This document shows, one piece after another, positions 1 through 7,272 of a stretch of DNA of 15,747 bases (within the stretch, counting starts at the first letter, position 1; each line of letters begins with the position of its first letter). This DNA is from Desulfuromonadaceae bacterium. GTDB taxonomy: Bacteria > Desulfobacterota > Desulfuromonadia > Geobacterales > Pseudopelobacteraceae. The position numbers and the translations under genes were made by a program. Below the pieces are notes generated by a model. It made no database searches and had not been told where the DNA came from. It worked only from the letters and a program-made list of their open reading frames with translations. The DNA lies in contig JAQUCQ010000036.1 of assembly GCA_028686145.1 (NCBI GenBank), positions 1-15,747 of the forward strand, in the 5' to 3' direction.

Positions 1-1181
1 TCGGTCATATTCTTGATCTGGCCTTCAATTCTGGTTCCTGCAGGGTATTTTTCAGCAATTGTATTCCAGGGATTTTCGGAAACCTGCTTAAGTCCCAGAG
101 AAATTTTGCGGTTGCCCATATCGATGCCAAGAATAACTGTTTCAACTTCATCACCAATATTCAGCACATCGGCGGCACGGCGAACCCGCTTTGTCCATGA
201 CATTTCAGAAACGTGAATCAGACCCTCAATACCTGGCTCCAATTCAACAAATGCGCCGTATTCCATCAGACTGACAACCTTGCCACGTACACGCTCGCCA
301 ATTGGGAACTTGGCAGGTACATCAAGCCATGGATCTGCAAGTGTCTGTTTGACTCCCAAGGATATTTTACCCTTGGCACGGTCAAATTTAAGAACTTTTG
401 CTGTAATCTGCTGTCCCGGCTTCAGAACATCCGCAGGTTTCCCTACTCTTCCCCACGAAAGATCAGAAACATGAAGCAATCCATCAACGCCGCCCAGATC
501 AACAAAAGCACCATAGTCGGTAACATTTTTAATCGTACCTTCAACAATCTGTCCTTCCTCAAGCTTTTCAAGAGTCACATCGCGTATTGCTGCACGCTCT
601 TCTTCAAGAACAGCCCGACGCGACAGTACGATATTATCACGGCGCTGGTTAATTTTAATAACTTTGAAACGGGACTTCACTCCAATATAACTATCAGAGT
701 CTGATGAAGGGCGAATATCAACCTGCGAAGATGGTAGGAAAGCTTGAACTCCGATGTCTACAGTAAAGCCACCATTAACTTTTCCGGTAATAGTACCTTC
801 AATAATGCCGCCTTCCTGGCAGGCATCACCGATCTTGTCCCATGCAGAAAGATAGTCAGCTTTCTTTTTGGAAAGAACATATCCTTTTTTCCCATCCTGA
901 CGAGTCATCAGCACACGAATCTTATCGCCAACCTGTACAGACACTTCACCATCAGCATCGCGAAATTCGGCGACAGGCACATGGCCTTCCGACTTCAAAC
1001 CGATATCAACAAGGACCGTATCCTGATCCACGCGCACTACAGTTCCCTCTATGATTTTATCCCGTTCGGGACGATCTTTTAAACTTTCAGTGAATAACGC
1101 TGCAAATTCACTGCTTTGCTGATCGCCGTCGAGTTCCTCATTCTCTTCTCCGGCAGCGTCAAGCCTTTTAAAATTAACCAT
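1..1181 (-). CDS. rpsA: 30S ribosomal protein S1, C-terminal part missing at window edge
   Basis: Ribosomal protein S1 binds mRNA on the 30S subunit and helps initiation on structured or weak-SD messages. About 393 residues are present and the frame runs off the left edge without a stop. Repeated S1 (OB-fold) domains are visible near residues 44-110, 125-195, 213-280 and 297-370, and a fifth begins near 384. The third and fourth repeats carry the typical GAFV-DLGG-VDGLLHVSDLSW and GAFVELEPGIEGLIHVSEMSW patterns. The acidic N-terminus (residues 8-25) before the first repeat is also usual. The start ATG at 1179-1181 has an AGGGGG Shine-Dalgarno 9 bases upstream. It is the last gene seen of the pheA-tyrA-aroA-cmk-ispH-rpsA series, 77 bases after ispH. 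I see no terminator between ispH and rpsA, so read-through is likely. The family is certain; only the C-terminal length is unknown. Confidence 0.96.
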   Translation of the reverse strand, partial: MVNFKRLDAAGEENEELDGDQQSSEFAALFTESLKDRPERDKIIEGTVVRVDQDTVLVDIGLKSEGHVPVAEFRDADGEVSVQVGDKIRVLMTRQDGKKGYVLSKKKADYLSAWDKIGDACQEGGIIEGTITGKVNGGFTVDIGVQAFLPSSQVDIRPSSDSDSYIGVKSRFKVIKINQRRDNIVLSRRAVLEEERAAIRDVTLEKLEEGQIVEGTIKNVTDYGAFVDLGGVDGLLHVSDLSWGRVGKPADVLKPGQQITAKVLKFDRAKGKISLGVKQTLADPWLDVPAKFPIGERVRGKVVSLMEYGAFVELEPGIEGLIHVSEMSWTKRVRRAADVLNIGDEVETVILGIDMGNRKISLGLKQVSENPWNTIAEKYPAGTRIEGQIKNMT

Positions 1182-1189
1182 TACACCAT
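1181..1189 (-). other. Start-stop mini-ORF (Met-Val-stop) overlapping the rpsA start
   Basis: On the minus strand ATG GTG TAA lies directly before rpsA, and its stop shares one A with the rpsA ATG (TAATG). The AGGGGG Shine-Dalgarno is 1 base from this first ATG, which is too close, and 9 bases from the rpsA ATG. The mini-ORF is seen in the sequence. Any role in rpsA start selection or coupling is a guess, and chance is the default explanation. Confidence 0.2.
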
Positions 1190-1258
1190 ACCCCCTGGAC
1201 GTTTATCGTTCTTCTATTTTTATTGAGCTTGGCAATGTACCAATATGACCAAGATATT

Positions 1259-2101
1259 TCAATCGCTTTTATTCAATTCCTCAATTTTGTTCATCACTTC
1301 ATCAATTATCCACTTCGGCGTTGAGGCTCCGGCGGTAACCCCTACCCGTTCCGCACCCTCAAACCAAGCCGGATTAATCTCTGCCGCAGTTTCAATATGA
1401 TAGGTACGCGGTTGAAGTTCAGTACAGACTTCAAGTAACCGGCGAGTATTAGCACTGTTAAAACCGCCAATCACCAACATGCAGTCAACGCGGCCGGCCA
1501 ACTCTTTTGCCTCCTCCTGGCGAACTGCTGTAGCATCGCATATTGTGTTATACACGCGAATTTCACCACCACGGAGTAAACATTCAGAGACAATATTTTT
1601 AAGATTTTCAAATGATTGTGTTGTCTGGGCTACCACCCCTATTTTACTCATTTGCGGGAGCTTGTTAACTTCTTCGCCAGATGCAACAACAAAAACTTTC
1701 TCACCACCGTACGAGACTATGCCCTGAACTTCAGGATGATCCGCATCCCCGACAACAATAACTCCATACCCGGCTTCAGAAAGGCTCTTTACATGTTCCT
1801 GAGCCTTTTTGACAAATGGGCAAGTTGCATCGACAATATCAAGTTTTTTGTGCTGCGCCTCATTAATGTCATTCAGCTTCACTCCGTGAGAACGGATAAT
1901 TATTGTCCCTTTTTCCAGACCCTCGAGAGAATCAAGAGCACGGATTCCAAGGTCTTCAAGCTTTCCAACAACTTGAGGTGAATGAATAATCGGCCCGAGT
2001 GTGTAGGTTTTCTGATTCTTGCCGGCTGCTTCAAAAGCCATTTGCGTTGCACGTTTTACCCCAAAACAGAAACCGGCTTGTTTTGCAAGGATCACTTTCA
2101 T
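1259..2101 (-). CDS. ispH: 4-hydroxy-3-methylbut-2-enyl diphosphate reductase (IspH/LytB)
   Basis: Cytosolic [4Fe-4S] enzyme that performs the last step of the MEP isoprenoid pathway, reducing HMBPP to IPP and DMAPP. The 280-residue length is normal for short-form IspH. Three cluster-ligand cysteines are present at C12 (QAGFCFGVKRA), C94 (DATCPFV) and C188 (NTICDAT). The diphosphate-binding and catalytic residues are also recognisable: H40 (GPIIHS), H122 and E124 (DHPEV), T160-T161 (AQTTQS), and the SANTRRL block near 216-222. An upstream in-frame ATG at 2137 would add 12 residues unlike the family. The start at 2101 gives the classic MKVILA N-terminus and overlaps the cmk stop as ATGA, so it was chosen. 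The overlap suggests translational coupling with cmk. In some Clostridia ispH is fused to rpsA; here the two are separate. Confidence 0.97.
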   Translation of the reverse strand: MKVILAKQAGFCFGVKRATQMAFEAAGKNQKTYTLGPIIHSPQVVGKLEDLGIRALDSLEGLEKGTIIIRSHGVKLNDINEAQHKKLDIVDATCPFVKKAQEHVKSLSEAGYGVIVVGDADHPEVQGIVSYGGEKVFVVASGEEVNKLPQMSKIGVVAQTTQSFENLKNIVSECLLRGGEIRVYNTICDATAVRQEEAKELAGRVDCMLVIGGFNSANTRRLLEVCTELQPRTYHIETAAEINPAWFEGAERVGVTAGASTPKWIIDEVMNKIEELNKSD

Positions 2102-2799
2102 TGTGTTAATTCCATTGTCCTTATTTTTGTACGACACAGTGCTGCCATTTTAGTCAACACTTCGTCAATTGAGAGCTGGGACGAATCTATCAGTATGGCA
2201 TCATCCGCCTGCCTGAGTGGCGCGATATCCCTTTCTGAATCTTGCCGGTCCCGTTCGGCTACATCAGCAATTGTTTCAGCAAGTGTAACCGGTTCCCCCT
2301 TGAGGGTCAACTCTTCACAGCGTCTTCTTGCCCGTTCTTCCACTGTAGCACTCAGATAAAATTTCATTTCAGCATCAGGAAAAACAACTGTACCAATGTC
2401 CCGCCCTTCAAGCACAACCCCACCTTTTCGTCCCATCTGTTGTTGCGATTTTAACAACGCCTCCCGCACAGGCTTGAGCGCCGACGTACGAGATGTAAGT
2501 AGCGACATTTCGGGAGTGCGGATCTGACCAGTTACATCCATACCGTTGGCAAGAACCACCTGTCTGCCAGAAACAGACTCAAATCGAATATCAATATTTC
2601 TGCAAAATTGTTCCACTACAGCTGAATCACCAAGATCAATTCCTTCTTTGGCAAGAAGAAATGCTGCGGCCCGGTACATGGCACCGGTATCAATCTGGAT
2701 ATAACCAAGACGCTCTGCCAGCATGCGGGCAATGGTACTTTTCCCGGCACCGGAAGGTCCGTCGATAGCAATGATAATGCCGTTTGGTCGCATATGCAT
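2098..2799 (-). CDS. cmk: Cytidylate kinase
   Basis: Phosphorylates CMP and dCMP with ATP, recycling CMP from RNA turnover and lipid synthesis. The 233 residues show the P-loop GPSGAGKS at 14-21, the substrate-binding DTGAMYR at 37-43, EGRDIGTVVFPDA at 131-143 and the lid/arginine segment RDRQDSERDIAPLR at 183-196, all hallmarks of bacterial CMP kinase. Two ATGs lie close together (residues 1 and 3). The first has a GGGGA Shine-Dalgarno at a better distance (about 8 bases), so it is preferred, though the second is possible. It starts 3 bases after the aroA stop and overlaps ispH by 4 bases. The aroA-cmk-ispH-rpsA adjacency is common in several bacterial groups and supports a single transcript. 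Confidence 0.97.
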   Translation of the reverse strand: MHMRPNGIIIAIDGPSGAGKSTIARMLAERLGYIQIDTGAMYRAAAFLLAKEGIDLGDSAVVEQFCRNIDIRFESVSGRQVVLANGMDVTGQIRTPEMSLLTSRTSALKPVREALLKSQQQMGRKGGVVLEGRDIGTVVFPDAEMKFYLSATVEERARRRCEELTLKGEPVTLAETIADVAERDRQDSERDIAPLRQADDAILIDSSQLSIDEVLTKMAALCRTKIRTMELTQ

Positions 2800-2802
2800 C
2801 AG

Positions 2803-4092
2803 TTATTTCCCCACTGATTTTTCCAGCAAAGGGAAAAAAGTCGGGAAAGATGTTGCAATACACCCGATGTCCGTCACGGTGATGGCACTGGATGCAACAA
2901 GTGCAGCAATTGACATGGACATAGCGATTCGATGATCTCCACAGCTGTCGACCGTTCCGCCGAGAAGCTGCTCTGAACCGATGATGTCCATGCCGTCTTC
3001 GATTTCGGTAACTGTAATACCCAGTTTTCTGAGATTGCCCGCTATGGCAGTTATCCGGTCAGTCTCTTTTACCCGCAATTCCTTGGCATCCCTGATTGTG
3101 GTAACACCTTCCGCACGAGCCGCAGCAACACAGATCGCGGGGAATTCATCAATGGCACGCGGAACAACGTTACCGGAAATTGAAATTCCTTTAAGTTGAG
3201 AGGTTCGAACAAGAATATCGGCCACCGGTTCACCTGAAATCTCGCGCTGCTCCAGGAGCTTAATATTTCCCCCCATGGCTTGTAGAATGTCTATTATGCC
3301 AGTTCGTGAAGGGTTAACACCAACATTTTTTATCAACAATTCTGAATCCGGCGTAATCAAGGCTGCTACGATAAAAAAAGCAGCTGATGATATATCTCCC
3401 GGAACGGTCACCTGCTGGGCACTAAGTTCAATTCCCCCACGAACCGTCACCCCATTATCATTCCTGGTCAAGGAAGCACCAAAGAATTTAAACATCCGTT
3501 CCGAATGGTCCCGGGACAGACTCGGCTCAGTAACTTTTGTTTCACCATCTGCATAAAGCCCGGCCAGCATAAGCGAGGACTTGATCTGGGTGCTCGATAC
3601 CGGCGATTGATAATCAATTCCCTTCAGAGGGCCGCCATTGATGGCCAACGGAGCTAACGTCCCACCATTACGGCCGGCAATGCGGGCCCCCATGAGTGAA
3701 AGCGGTTCAACCACACGCTTCATCGGACGTTTCCGGAGATATTGATCACCAGTCACAACTGAAAAAAATGACTGGCCAGAAAGAAGCCCGGAAATCAGCC
3801 TGATTGTAGTTCCGGAGTTACCACAATCCAGAACATCGTCAGGTTCTTTCAGCCCATATAGCCCACGGCCATTGATTTGAATCGTCTTACCGTCATCATT
3901 TATTTCTACTCCCATGGCACGAAATGCATGCATGGTTGACATATTATCCTCGCCGCGAAGAAAACCGTGTACCGTTGTGATGCCATTTGCTATTGCCCCA
4001 AGCATAATTGAACGGTGGGAAATTGATTTATCGCCTGGGACAATAATTTCACCCTTGACTGAAACTGCTGGTTGTATGGTAATTGAATCCAC
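2803..4092 (-). CDS. aroA: 3-phosphoshikimate 1-carboxyvinyltransferase (EPSP synthase)
   Basis: Sixth shikimate-pathway step: transfers enolpyruvyl from PEP to shikimate 3-phosphate, giving EPSP. The 429-residue protein has the substrate lysine K22 in GDKSISHR (20-27), the PEP loop CGNSGTTIRL (90-99) with the glycine that glyphosate-sensitive enzymes carry, R121-R122-P nearby (YLRKRP), SSTQIKS (166-172), catalytic D315 in DEFP, E343 and R346 in KETDR, GDHRIAM at 385-391, and a C-terminal lysine, K425. The NSGTTIRL form resembles Gram-positive-type rather than E. coli-type enzymes. The start codon is GTG at 4090-4092, with GGAG 5 bases upstream; no ATG lies nearby in frame. It follows tyrA by 21 bases and precedes cmk by 3. 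Its product goes on to chorismate (via AroC, not in this window), the substrate of pheA and tyrA products. Confidence 0.97.
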   Translation of the reverse strand: MDSITIQPAVSVKGEIIVPGDKSISHRSIMLGAIANGITTVHGFLRGEDNMSTMHAFRAMGVEINDDGKTIQINGRGLYGLKEPDDVLDCGNSGTTIRLISGLLSGQSFFSVVTGDQYLRKRPMKRVVEPLSLMGARIAGRNGGTLAPLAINGGPLKGIDYQSPVSSTQIKSSLMLAGLYADGETKVTEPSLSRDHSERMFKFFGASLTRNDNGVTVRGGIELSAQQVTVPGDISSAAFFIVAALITPDSELLIKNVGVNPSRTGIIDILQAMGGNIKLLEQREISGEPVADILVRTSQLKGISISGNVVPRAIDEFPAICVAAARAEGVTTIRDAKELRVKETDRITAIAGNLRKLGITVTEIEDGMDIIGSEQLLGGTVDSCGDHRIAMSMSIAALVASSAITVTDIGCIATSFPTFFPLLEKSVGK

Positions 4093-4113
4093 AGGCTCTC
4101 CGAATGATCGTAA

Positions 4114-4971
4114 TCAGACAATTCCATCGCGAAACTGTTTTGCAGTAGTGAAAAACTCCGTTAATCCGACCTGATCGCTGATTTCTATCCGTCTACGAAG
4201 GTCGGCTAAACTGGCAGAAAAACCGTCAATGCTCGCAAGCAACGCCTCACGGTTCATCAGGGCAATATCGCGCCACATGACCGGGTCAGAAGAAGCGATT
4301 CGTGTAAAGTCACGAAACCCGCCTGCCGAGTAAGAGAGGACGTTTTCACCCTCGACATCAGCCGTACCGACAGCATGAACAAGCGTGTAAGCGATGGCGT
4401 GTGGAAGATGCGATATTTCAGCAAAAATCCTGTCATGATGCCCGGGGTCCATGCAGCACACATCAGCCCCAGCAGCACTCCAGAGACGTGAGATAGTTTC
4501 CAGGGCAGCCGGTGTGGTAGTCATGCCTGGCGTCATTACGCAGCGTTTTCTCACAAATAATTCGGGAAACGCAGCGGCAGCGCCCGAATGTTCAGTACCC
4601 GCTATGGGATGCCCACCAACGAAACTGCAACCTGGAGGCATCAGAGCGTCGCACTGGCTAACAACTGCAGTCTTGACACTACCGCCGTCAGTAACGATAC
4701 AGCCGACGGGAAGTGCGGCAGAAATACTCTTTACAACAGCTGCAATCGCGCAGACAGGAACGGAAATAAAGACAACATCCGCGCCCGAAACTCCGCCAAG
4801 CGCGTCCTCGGCAATCTCATCCACAATTCCGAGCGATAGTGCTCGATCAAGATTCTCCTTATCCGTGTCAACACCGATAATACGACCAATGACACCTGCC
4901 CTGCGAAGAGCCAGCGCAAAGGAACCGCCGATCAGCCCCACACCTATTACCGTCAGACGATTTATGAACAT
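4114..4971 (-). CDS. tyrA: Prephenate dehydrogenase
   Basis: Oxidatively decarboxylates prephenate to 4-hydroxyphenylpyruvate for tyrosine synthesis. The 285 residues hold an N-terminal Rossmann fold with GVGLIGGS (10-17) and an acidic D35 ending the second strand (GVDTD), which points to NAD rather than NADP. The catalytic GGHPIAGTE block is at 119-127 (H121), followed by HHDR (178-181), ISHLPHAIAY (186-195) and GGFRDFTRIA (217-226). No fused chorismate mutase and no C-terminal ACT domain are present, so it is the short form without a visible allosteric domain. Some short TyrA proteins also accept arogenate, and sequence alone does not exclude that. The ATG at 4971 has AGGTG 8 bases upstream, overlapping the end of pheA, which stops 11 bases before. 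Confidence 0.95.
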   Translation of the reverse strand: MFINRLTVIGVGLIGGSFALALRRAGVIGRIIGVDTDKENLDRALSLGIVDEIAEDALGGVSGADVVFISVPVCAIAAVVKSISAALPVGCIVTDGGSVKTAVVSQCDALMPPGCSFVGGHPIAGTEHSGAAAAFPELFVRKRCVMTPGMTTTPAALETISRLWSAAGADVCCMDPGHHDRIFAEISHLPHAIAYTLVHAVGTADVEGENVLSYSAGGFRDFTRIASSDPVMWRDIALMNREALLASIDGFSASLADLRRRIEISDQVGLTEFFTTAKQFRDGIV

Positions 4972-4982
4972 TTGATACGCAC

Positions 4983-6062
4983 CTACATCGCCCGCGGATA
5001 TGATCCGAGAATTTTAAGAAACTGGCAGCACTGCTTGAGGTCATCAAGAGCAGCCTTGATATCCGGATCCGAAACATGACCAAAAAAATCCACAAAAAAG
5101 ATATATTCCCAAGCTTTCTTTTTAAAGGGGCGTGACTCTATTTTGGAAAGGTTGATGCCGCGCGAAGCAAAGGGTTCCAGCATCCGACACAATATTCCCG
5201 GTTCATCCTTGACAGAAAAAAGCACAGAAGTTTTGTCATTACCGGAGCGATCACACCCTTTACGGGAAATCGTCAGGAAACGGGTAAAATTATTAACCTG
5301 ATCCTCAATCCGACTGCGAACAACCTTGAGATCATACAATGATGCGGCCAGTTCACTGGCTATCGCCGCCGAGGTGTAATCATCGCTGACAATCTGTGCG
5401 GCAACGGCAGTGGAAGCAACATCAACAGTGGGAATACCGGAAAGGTTTTCATCCAGCCATTGCCGGCACTGGGCAATTGGCTGGGCATGAGAGTATACTT
5501 TTTTTACATCTTCAATCCGACCGGTACGGGATAGGAGGTCGTGATGAACTTCAAGCATGATCTCGGCAGTTATCTGCAAGCCACTCTCCACAAACATGTC
5601 AAGTGTATGCGAAACAACACCTTCGGTTGAATTTTCTACCGGCACCACACCATAAAGAGCCCTCCCCTTTTCAACTTCTTCAAAAACAGCAGGGATTGAC
5701 TTCATGGGCACCAGTTCGGCCGACAACCCAAACTGCTGCATGGTTGCCAGATGACTGAAAGTCGCCTTGGGGCCTAAAAAAGCAACTTTCATCGGAGATT
5801 CAAGCGCCAGACAGGCTGAAATTATTTCGCGATAGATATTTTTCAGGGCATCATTCGGAAACGGGCCCTGATTTTGGTTCAAAAGACGTTCATAAATCTG
5901 ACGCTCACGCCCCGGAACGTGAAAATCAAGATTATTACCTGATTTTAGTCGGCCGACATTAAGGACAACTTGCGACCGCTCATTCAACAAGGCAAGTATG
6001 GCATCATCAATACTATCGATACGCGAACGTAGATCCTGAATGGTTAACTCAGTCTTCTGCAA
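4983..6062 (-). CDS. pheA: Bifunctional chorismate mutase/prephenate dehydratase (P-protein)
   Basis: Converts chorismate to prephenate and then to phenylpyruvate for phenylalanine synthesis. In 359 residues three domains follow one another. The AroQ chorismate mutase (about 5-85) contains LRSRIDSIDDAILALLNER. The prephenate dehydratase domain (about 92-270) starts at VAFLGPKATFS and holds PVENSTEG (141-148) and the catalytic NNFTRF (257-262). The C-terminal ACT domain (about 278-359) carries GINLSKIESRP (303-313), the phenylalanine-binding signature, so feedback inhibition by Phe is expected. The start is TTG at 6060-6062, chosen because AGGCGG lies 6 bases upstream, the mutase domain begins at once, and no ATG is near. 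It is the first gene of the operon, followed by tyrA after 11 bases. Confidence 0.96.
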   Translation of the reverse strand: MQKTELTIQDLRSRIDSIDDAILALLNERSQVVLNVGRLKSGNNLDFHVPGRERQIYERLLNQNQGPFPNDALKNIYREIISACLALESPMKVAFLGPKATFSHLATMQQFGLSAELVPMKSIPAVFEEVEKGRALYGVVPVENSTEGVVSHTLDMFVESGLQITAEIMLEVHHDLLSRTGRIEDVKKVYSHAQPIAQCRQWLDENLSGIPTVDVASTAVAAQIVSDDYTSAAIASELAASLYDLKVVRSRIEDQVNNFTRFLTISRKGCDRSGNDKTSVLFSVKDEPGILCRMLEPFASRGINLSKIESRPFKKKAWEYIFFVDFFGHVSDPDIKAALDDLKQCCQFLKILGSYPRAM

Positions 6063-6113
6063 GGTAAACCGCCTGGTGGGTAGTTAAGTGATAAGAAGCT
6101 AAAAAGGAGGGTT

Positions 6114-6142
6114 AATGTAAAACATGATCCGAGAAATGGCAA
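6114..6142 (-). promoter_or_regulatory. Candidate sigma-70 promoter of the pheA operon
   Basis: On the minus strand TTGCCA (6137-6142) and TACATT (6114-6119) are separated by 17 bases. They match TTGACA in 5 of 6 and TATAAT in 4 of 6 positions. Transcription would begin near 6107, about 45 bases before the TTG start of pheA. A second weaker pair upstream (TTGTGG, 16 bases, TATTAA) cannot be excluded. No aromatic leader peptide or terminator was seen in this region. Confidence 0.4.
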
Positions 6143-6255
6143 CCATTTTTAATATGTTAGAAGTTATTTCCCACAACTCCCTGACGCTACTGTTATCATC
6201 TATAGAGGATTTCTACGGGCAATTAGATCGTGCGGAAATGAATGCAAACACTTTT

Positions 6256-6816
6256 TTATGTGCAGTGGTTAAGATCATTCCATTCAAACCGCACAAGCCA
6301 AGCATCAAAGACAGCTATTTTCTCTTCGCCAAACGGAAGCAATTTTTTTCTCACCTGCGCAACACTCTTACGTTTATCCAATCTGCCCGGTTTTTTAGAA
6401 TAAAACAGATCTGCAAAACAAATTATCTGTTCGGGAAGCGTTTGTGGACACATATCCCGATGCGGCAACGGCAAACTTTGCCGGATAATCTCTTCGCATG
6501 TCAAACCGACACCGGTATGCCGCTCACATACAAGGGCATGAAGCGGATAACCTTCAAGATCCAGGATAGCGCGCCCAAGAACGCCATGCATTATATACGG
6601 GTTCGTGCCATGCAGCCCGAGTCCAGGTGCATATACCTGACAGACACCAATGTCGTGCAACAGTGCCGCTTCTTCAATAAAGAGCCGATCATCTTTTGCC
6701 AGCGAAAGTCGCTCGGCTACTTCCAATGCTAAATCAGCAACATAGCGGCTATGCTCACGAACAATTTTTAAGGCTTCACCCTCAAGATATCGAGCTAATA
6801 GCTTCTCTGCCCACAT
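6256..6816 (-). CDS. HD-domain phosphohydrolase of unknown substrate (HDIG type)
   Basis: A 186-residue single-domain HD protein, probably a metal-dependent phosphohydrolase; the substrate cannot be told. Metal-ligand residues typical of the HD fold are present: H22 (REHSRYVA), H54-D55 (ALLHDIGV), H77 (IMHG), H100 (ERHTGVG) and D136 (FADLFY). The arrangement resembles stand-alone HDIG-domain proteins of roughly 180-200 residues rather than HD-GYP or RelA/SpoT. Longer starts at 6834 and 6870 exist. The ATG at 6816 has TGGAG 8 bases upstream and gives the better N-terminus, so it was chosen. It is transcribed alone, 193 bases upstream of pheA and on the same strand. No clear terminator lies between, so read-through into the pheA operon is possible. 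Confidence 0.85.
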   Translation of the reverse strand: MWAEKLLARYLEGEALKIVREHSRYVADLALEVAERLSLAKDDRLFIEEAALLHDIGVCQVYAPGLGLHGTNPYIMHGVLGRAILDLEGYPLHALVCERHTGVGLTCEEIIRQSLPLPHRDMCPQTLPEQIICFADLFYSKKPGRLDKRKSVAQVRKKLLPFGEEKIAVFDAWLVRFEWNDLNHCT

Positions 6817-6926
6817 GAAGCAAACTCCAGTCATTTTTTTGAACAAACACCACAACTCACGCGACGTCACTTGTCAATATTATGTCATAAACAACTAACA
6901 ATCTGTTATAACACACTTTTTTATAT

Positions 6927-6942
6927 TGGCATTATTTATGCT
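6927..6942 (+). promoter_or_regulatory. Candidate sigma-54 (-24/-12) promoter for the 55-residue protein gene
   Basis: TTGGCATTATTTATGCT carries the invariant GG (6928-6929) and GC (6940-6941) with exactly 10 bases between, as RpoN promoters require. It also shares the flanking TGGCA and TGCT with the consensus TGGCACG-N4-TTGCW. Transcription would begin near 6953, about 55 bases before the gene at 7008. Upstream, TGTCA occurs twice 11 bases apart (6872-6876, 6883-6887), and a TGTTATAACA palindrome lies at 6904-6913; either could be an activator site. The match is seen in the sequence; the function is inferred. Confidence 0.45.
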
Positions 6943-7007
6943 ATAAAACTACAAAACAGCAACTAGATCGATCGGTGGCACTTAAACACCATTTTCAGGA
7001 GTCCGTT

Positions 7008-7175
7008 ATGTATGCAAAATTTCCATTTTATTCAGTGGCCCAGATGTATGCACTGACATTGAACATGCCCGTTGCCATTATGCTCGGTGAAGACCACCTC
7101 TACTGGGTCGTCGACCAGAATAACGAGCTCAAATTCATGAATGAAGGATGCTCATTGTTATCACATGCCATATAA
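7008..7175 (+). CDS. Small protein of unknown function, 55 residues
   Basis: I do not recognise a family. The protein begins MYAKFPFYSVAQMYAL and contains MPVAIMLGEDHLYWVVDQNNEL, a short segment that could form two beta strands around a turn. It has no signal peptide, no membrane helix, and one cysteine near the C-terminus. The ATG at 7008 has AGGAG 7 bases upstream, better than the ATG at 6975, which would add 11 residues without a ribosome binding site. A well-placed Shine-Dalgarno, a candidate sigma-54 promoter and non-random composition argue for a real gene. It is alone on its strand, between an HD-domain gene and the EAL-HDOD gene, both on the other strand. Confidence 0.65.
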   Translation: MYAKFPFYSVAQMYALTLNMPVAIMLGEDHLYWVVDQNNELKFMNEGCSLLSHAI

Positions 7176-7198
7176 ATGAATGAAATATTTCGGCTTTA

Positions 7199-7220
7199 GA
7201 ACAGAAAACTATTTCTGTTC
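7199..7220. terminator. 9-bp hairpin between convergent genes, possible weak terminator
   Basis: GAACAGAAA and TTTCTGTTC form a perfect 9-bp stem around the 4-base loop ACTA. It sits 23 bases after the stop of the 55-residue protein and 52 bases after the stop of the EAL-HDOD gene read on the other strand. The stem is A+T rich and no T-run follows on either strand, so it would be a poor intrinsic terminator. An operator-like dyad is another reading. Confidence 0.3.
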
Positions 7221-7272
7221 ACGTACAGTATAATGTTTATCCAGAATGAAATATGTCAACGTGGAAGGAAAC

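Noticed and set aside
213..1082. Several plus-strand ORFs inside the rpsA region
   Set aside because: They are antisense shadows of the S1 repeats; their translations have no recognisable domain and no ribosome binding site pattern.
4451..4975. 174-codon plus-strand ORF opposite tyrA
   Set aside because: It is an antisense shadow of the GC-rich tyrA codons with a low-complexity Ala/Pro/Thr/Ser-rich translation. tyrA has clear motifs and operon context.
6063..6255. Possible second leader peptide or attenuator in front of pheA (a 15-codon ORF with only F, Y and F near its end)
   Set aside because: No terminator or alternative hairpins are present, the aromatic content is low, and the ORF lacks a ribosome binding site.
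6124..6732. Long plus-strand ORF of 202 codons preceded by a GGAGGG-like sequence (6105-6111)
   Set aside because: It overlaps the HD-domain gene on the other strand, whose metal-ligand motifs are clear. Its own translation shows no domain, and the purine run is 13 bases from the ATG.
7199..7220. GAAC...GTTC hairpin as a LexA box
   Set aside because: The spacing between GAAC and GTTC is 14 bases, unlike known LexA operators, and it lies downstream of both neighbouring genes rather than at a promoter.
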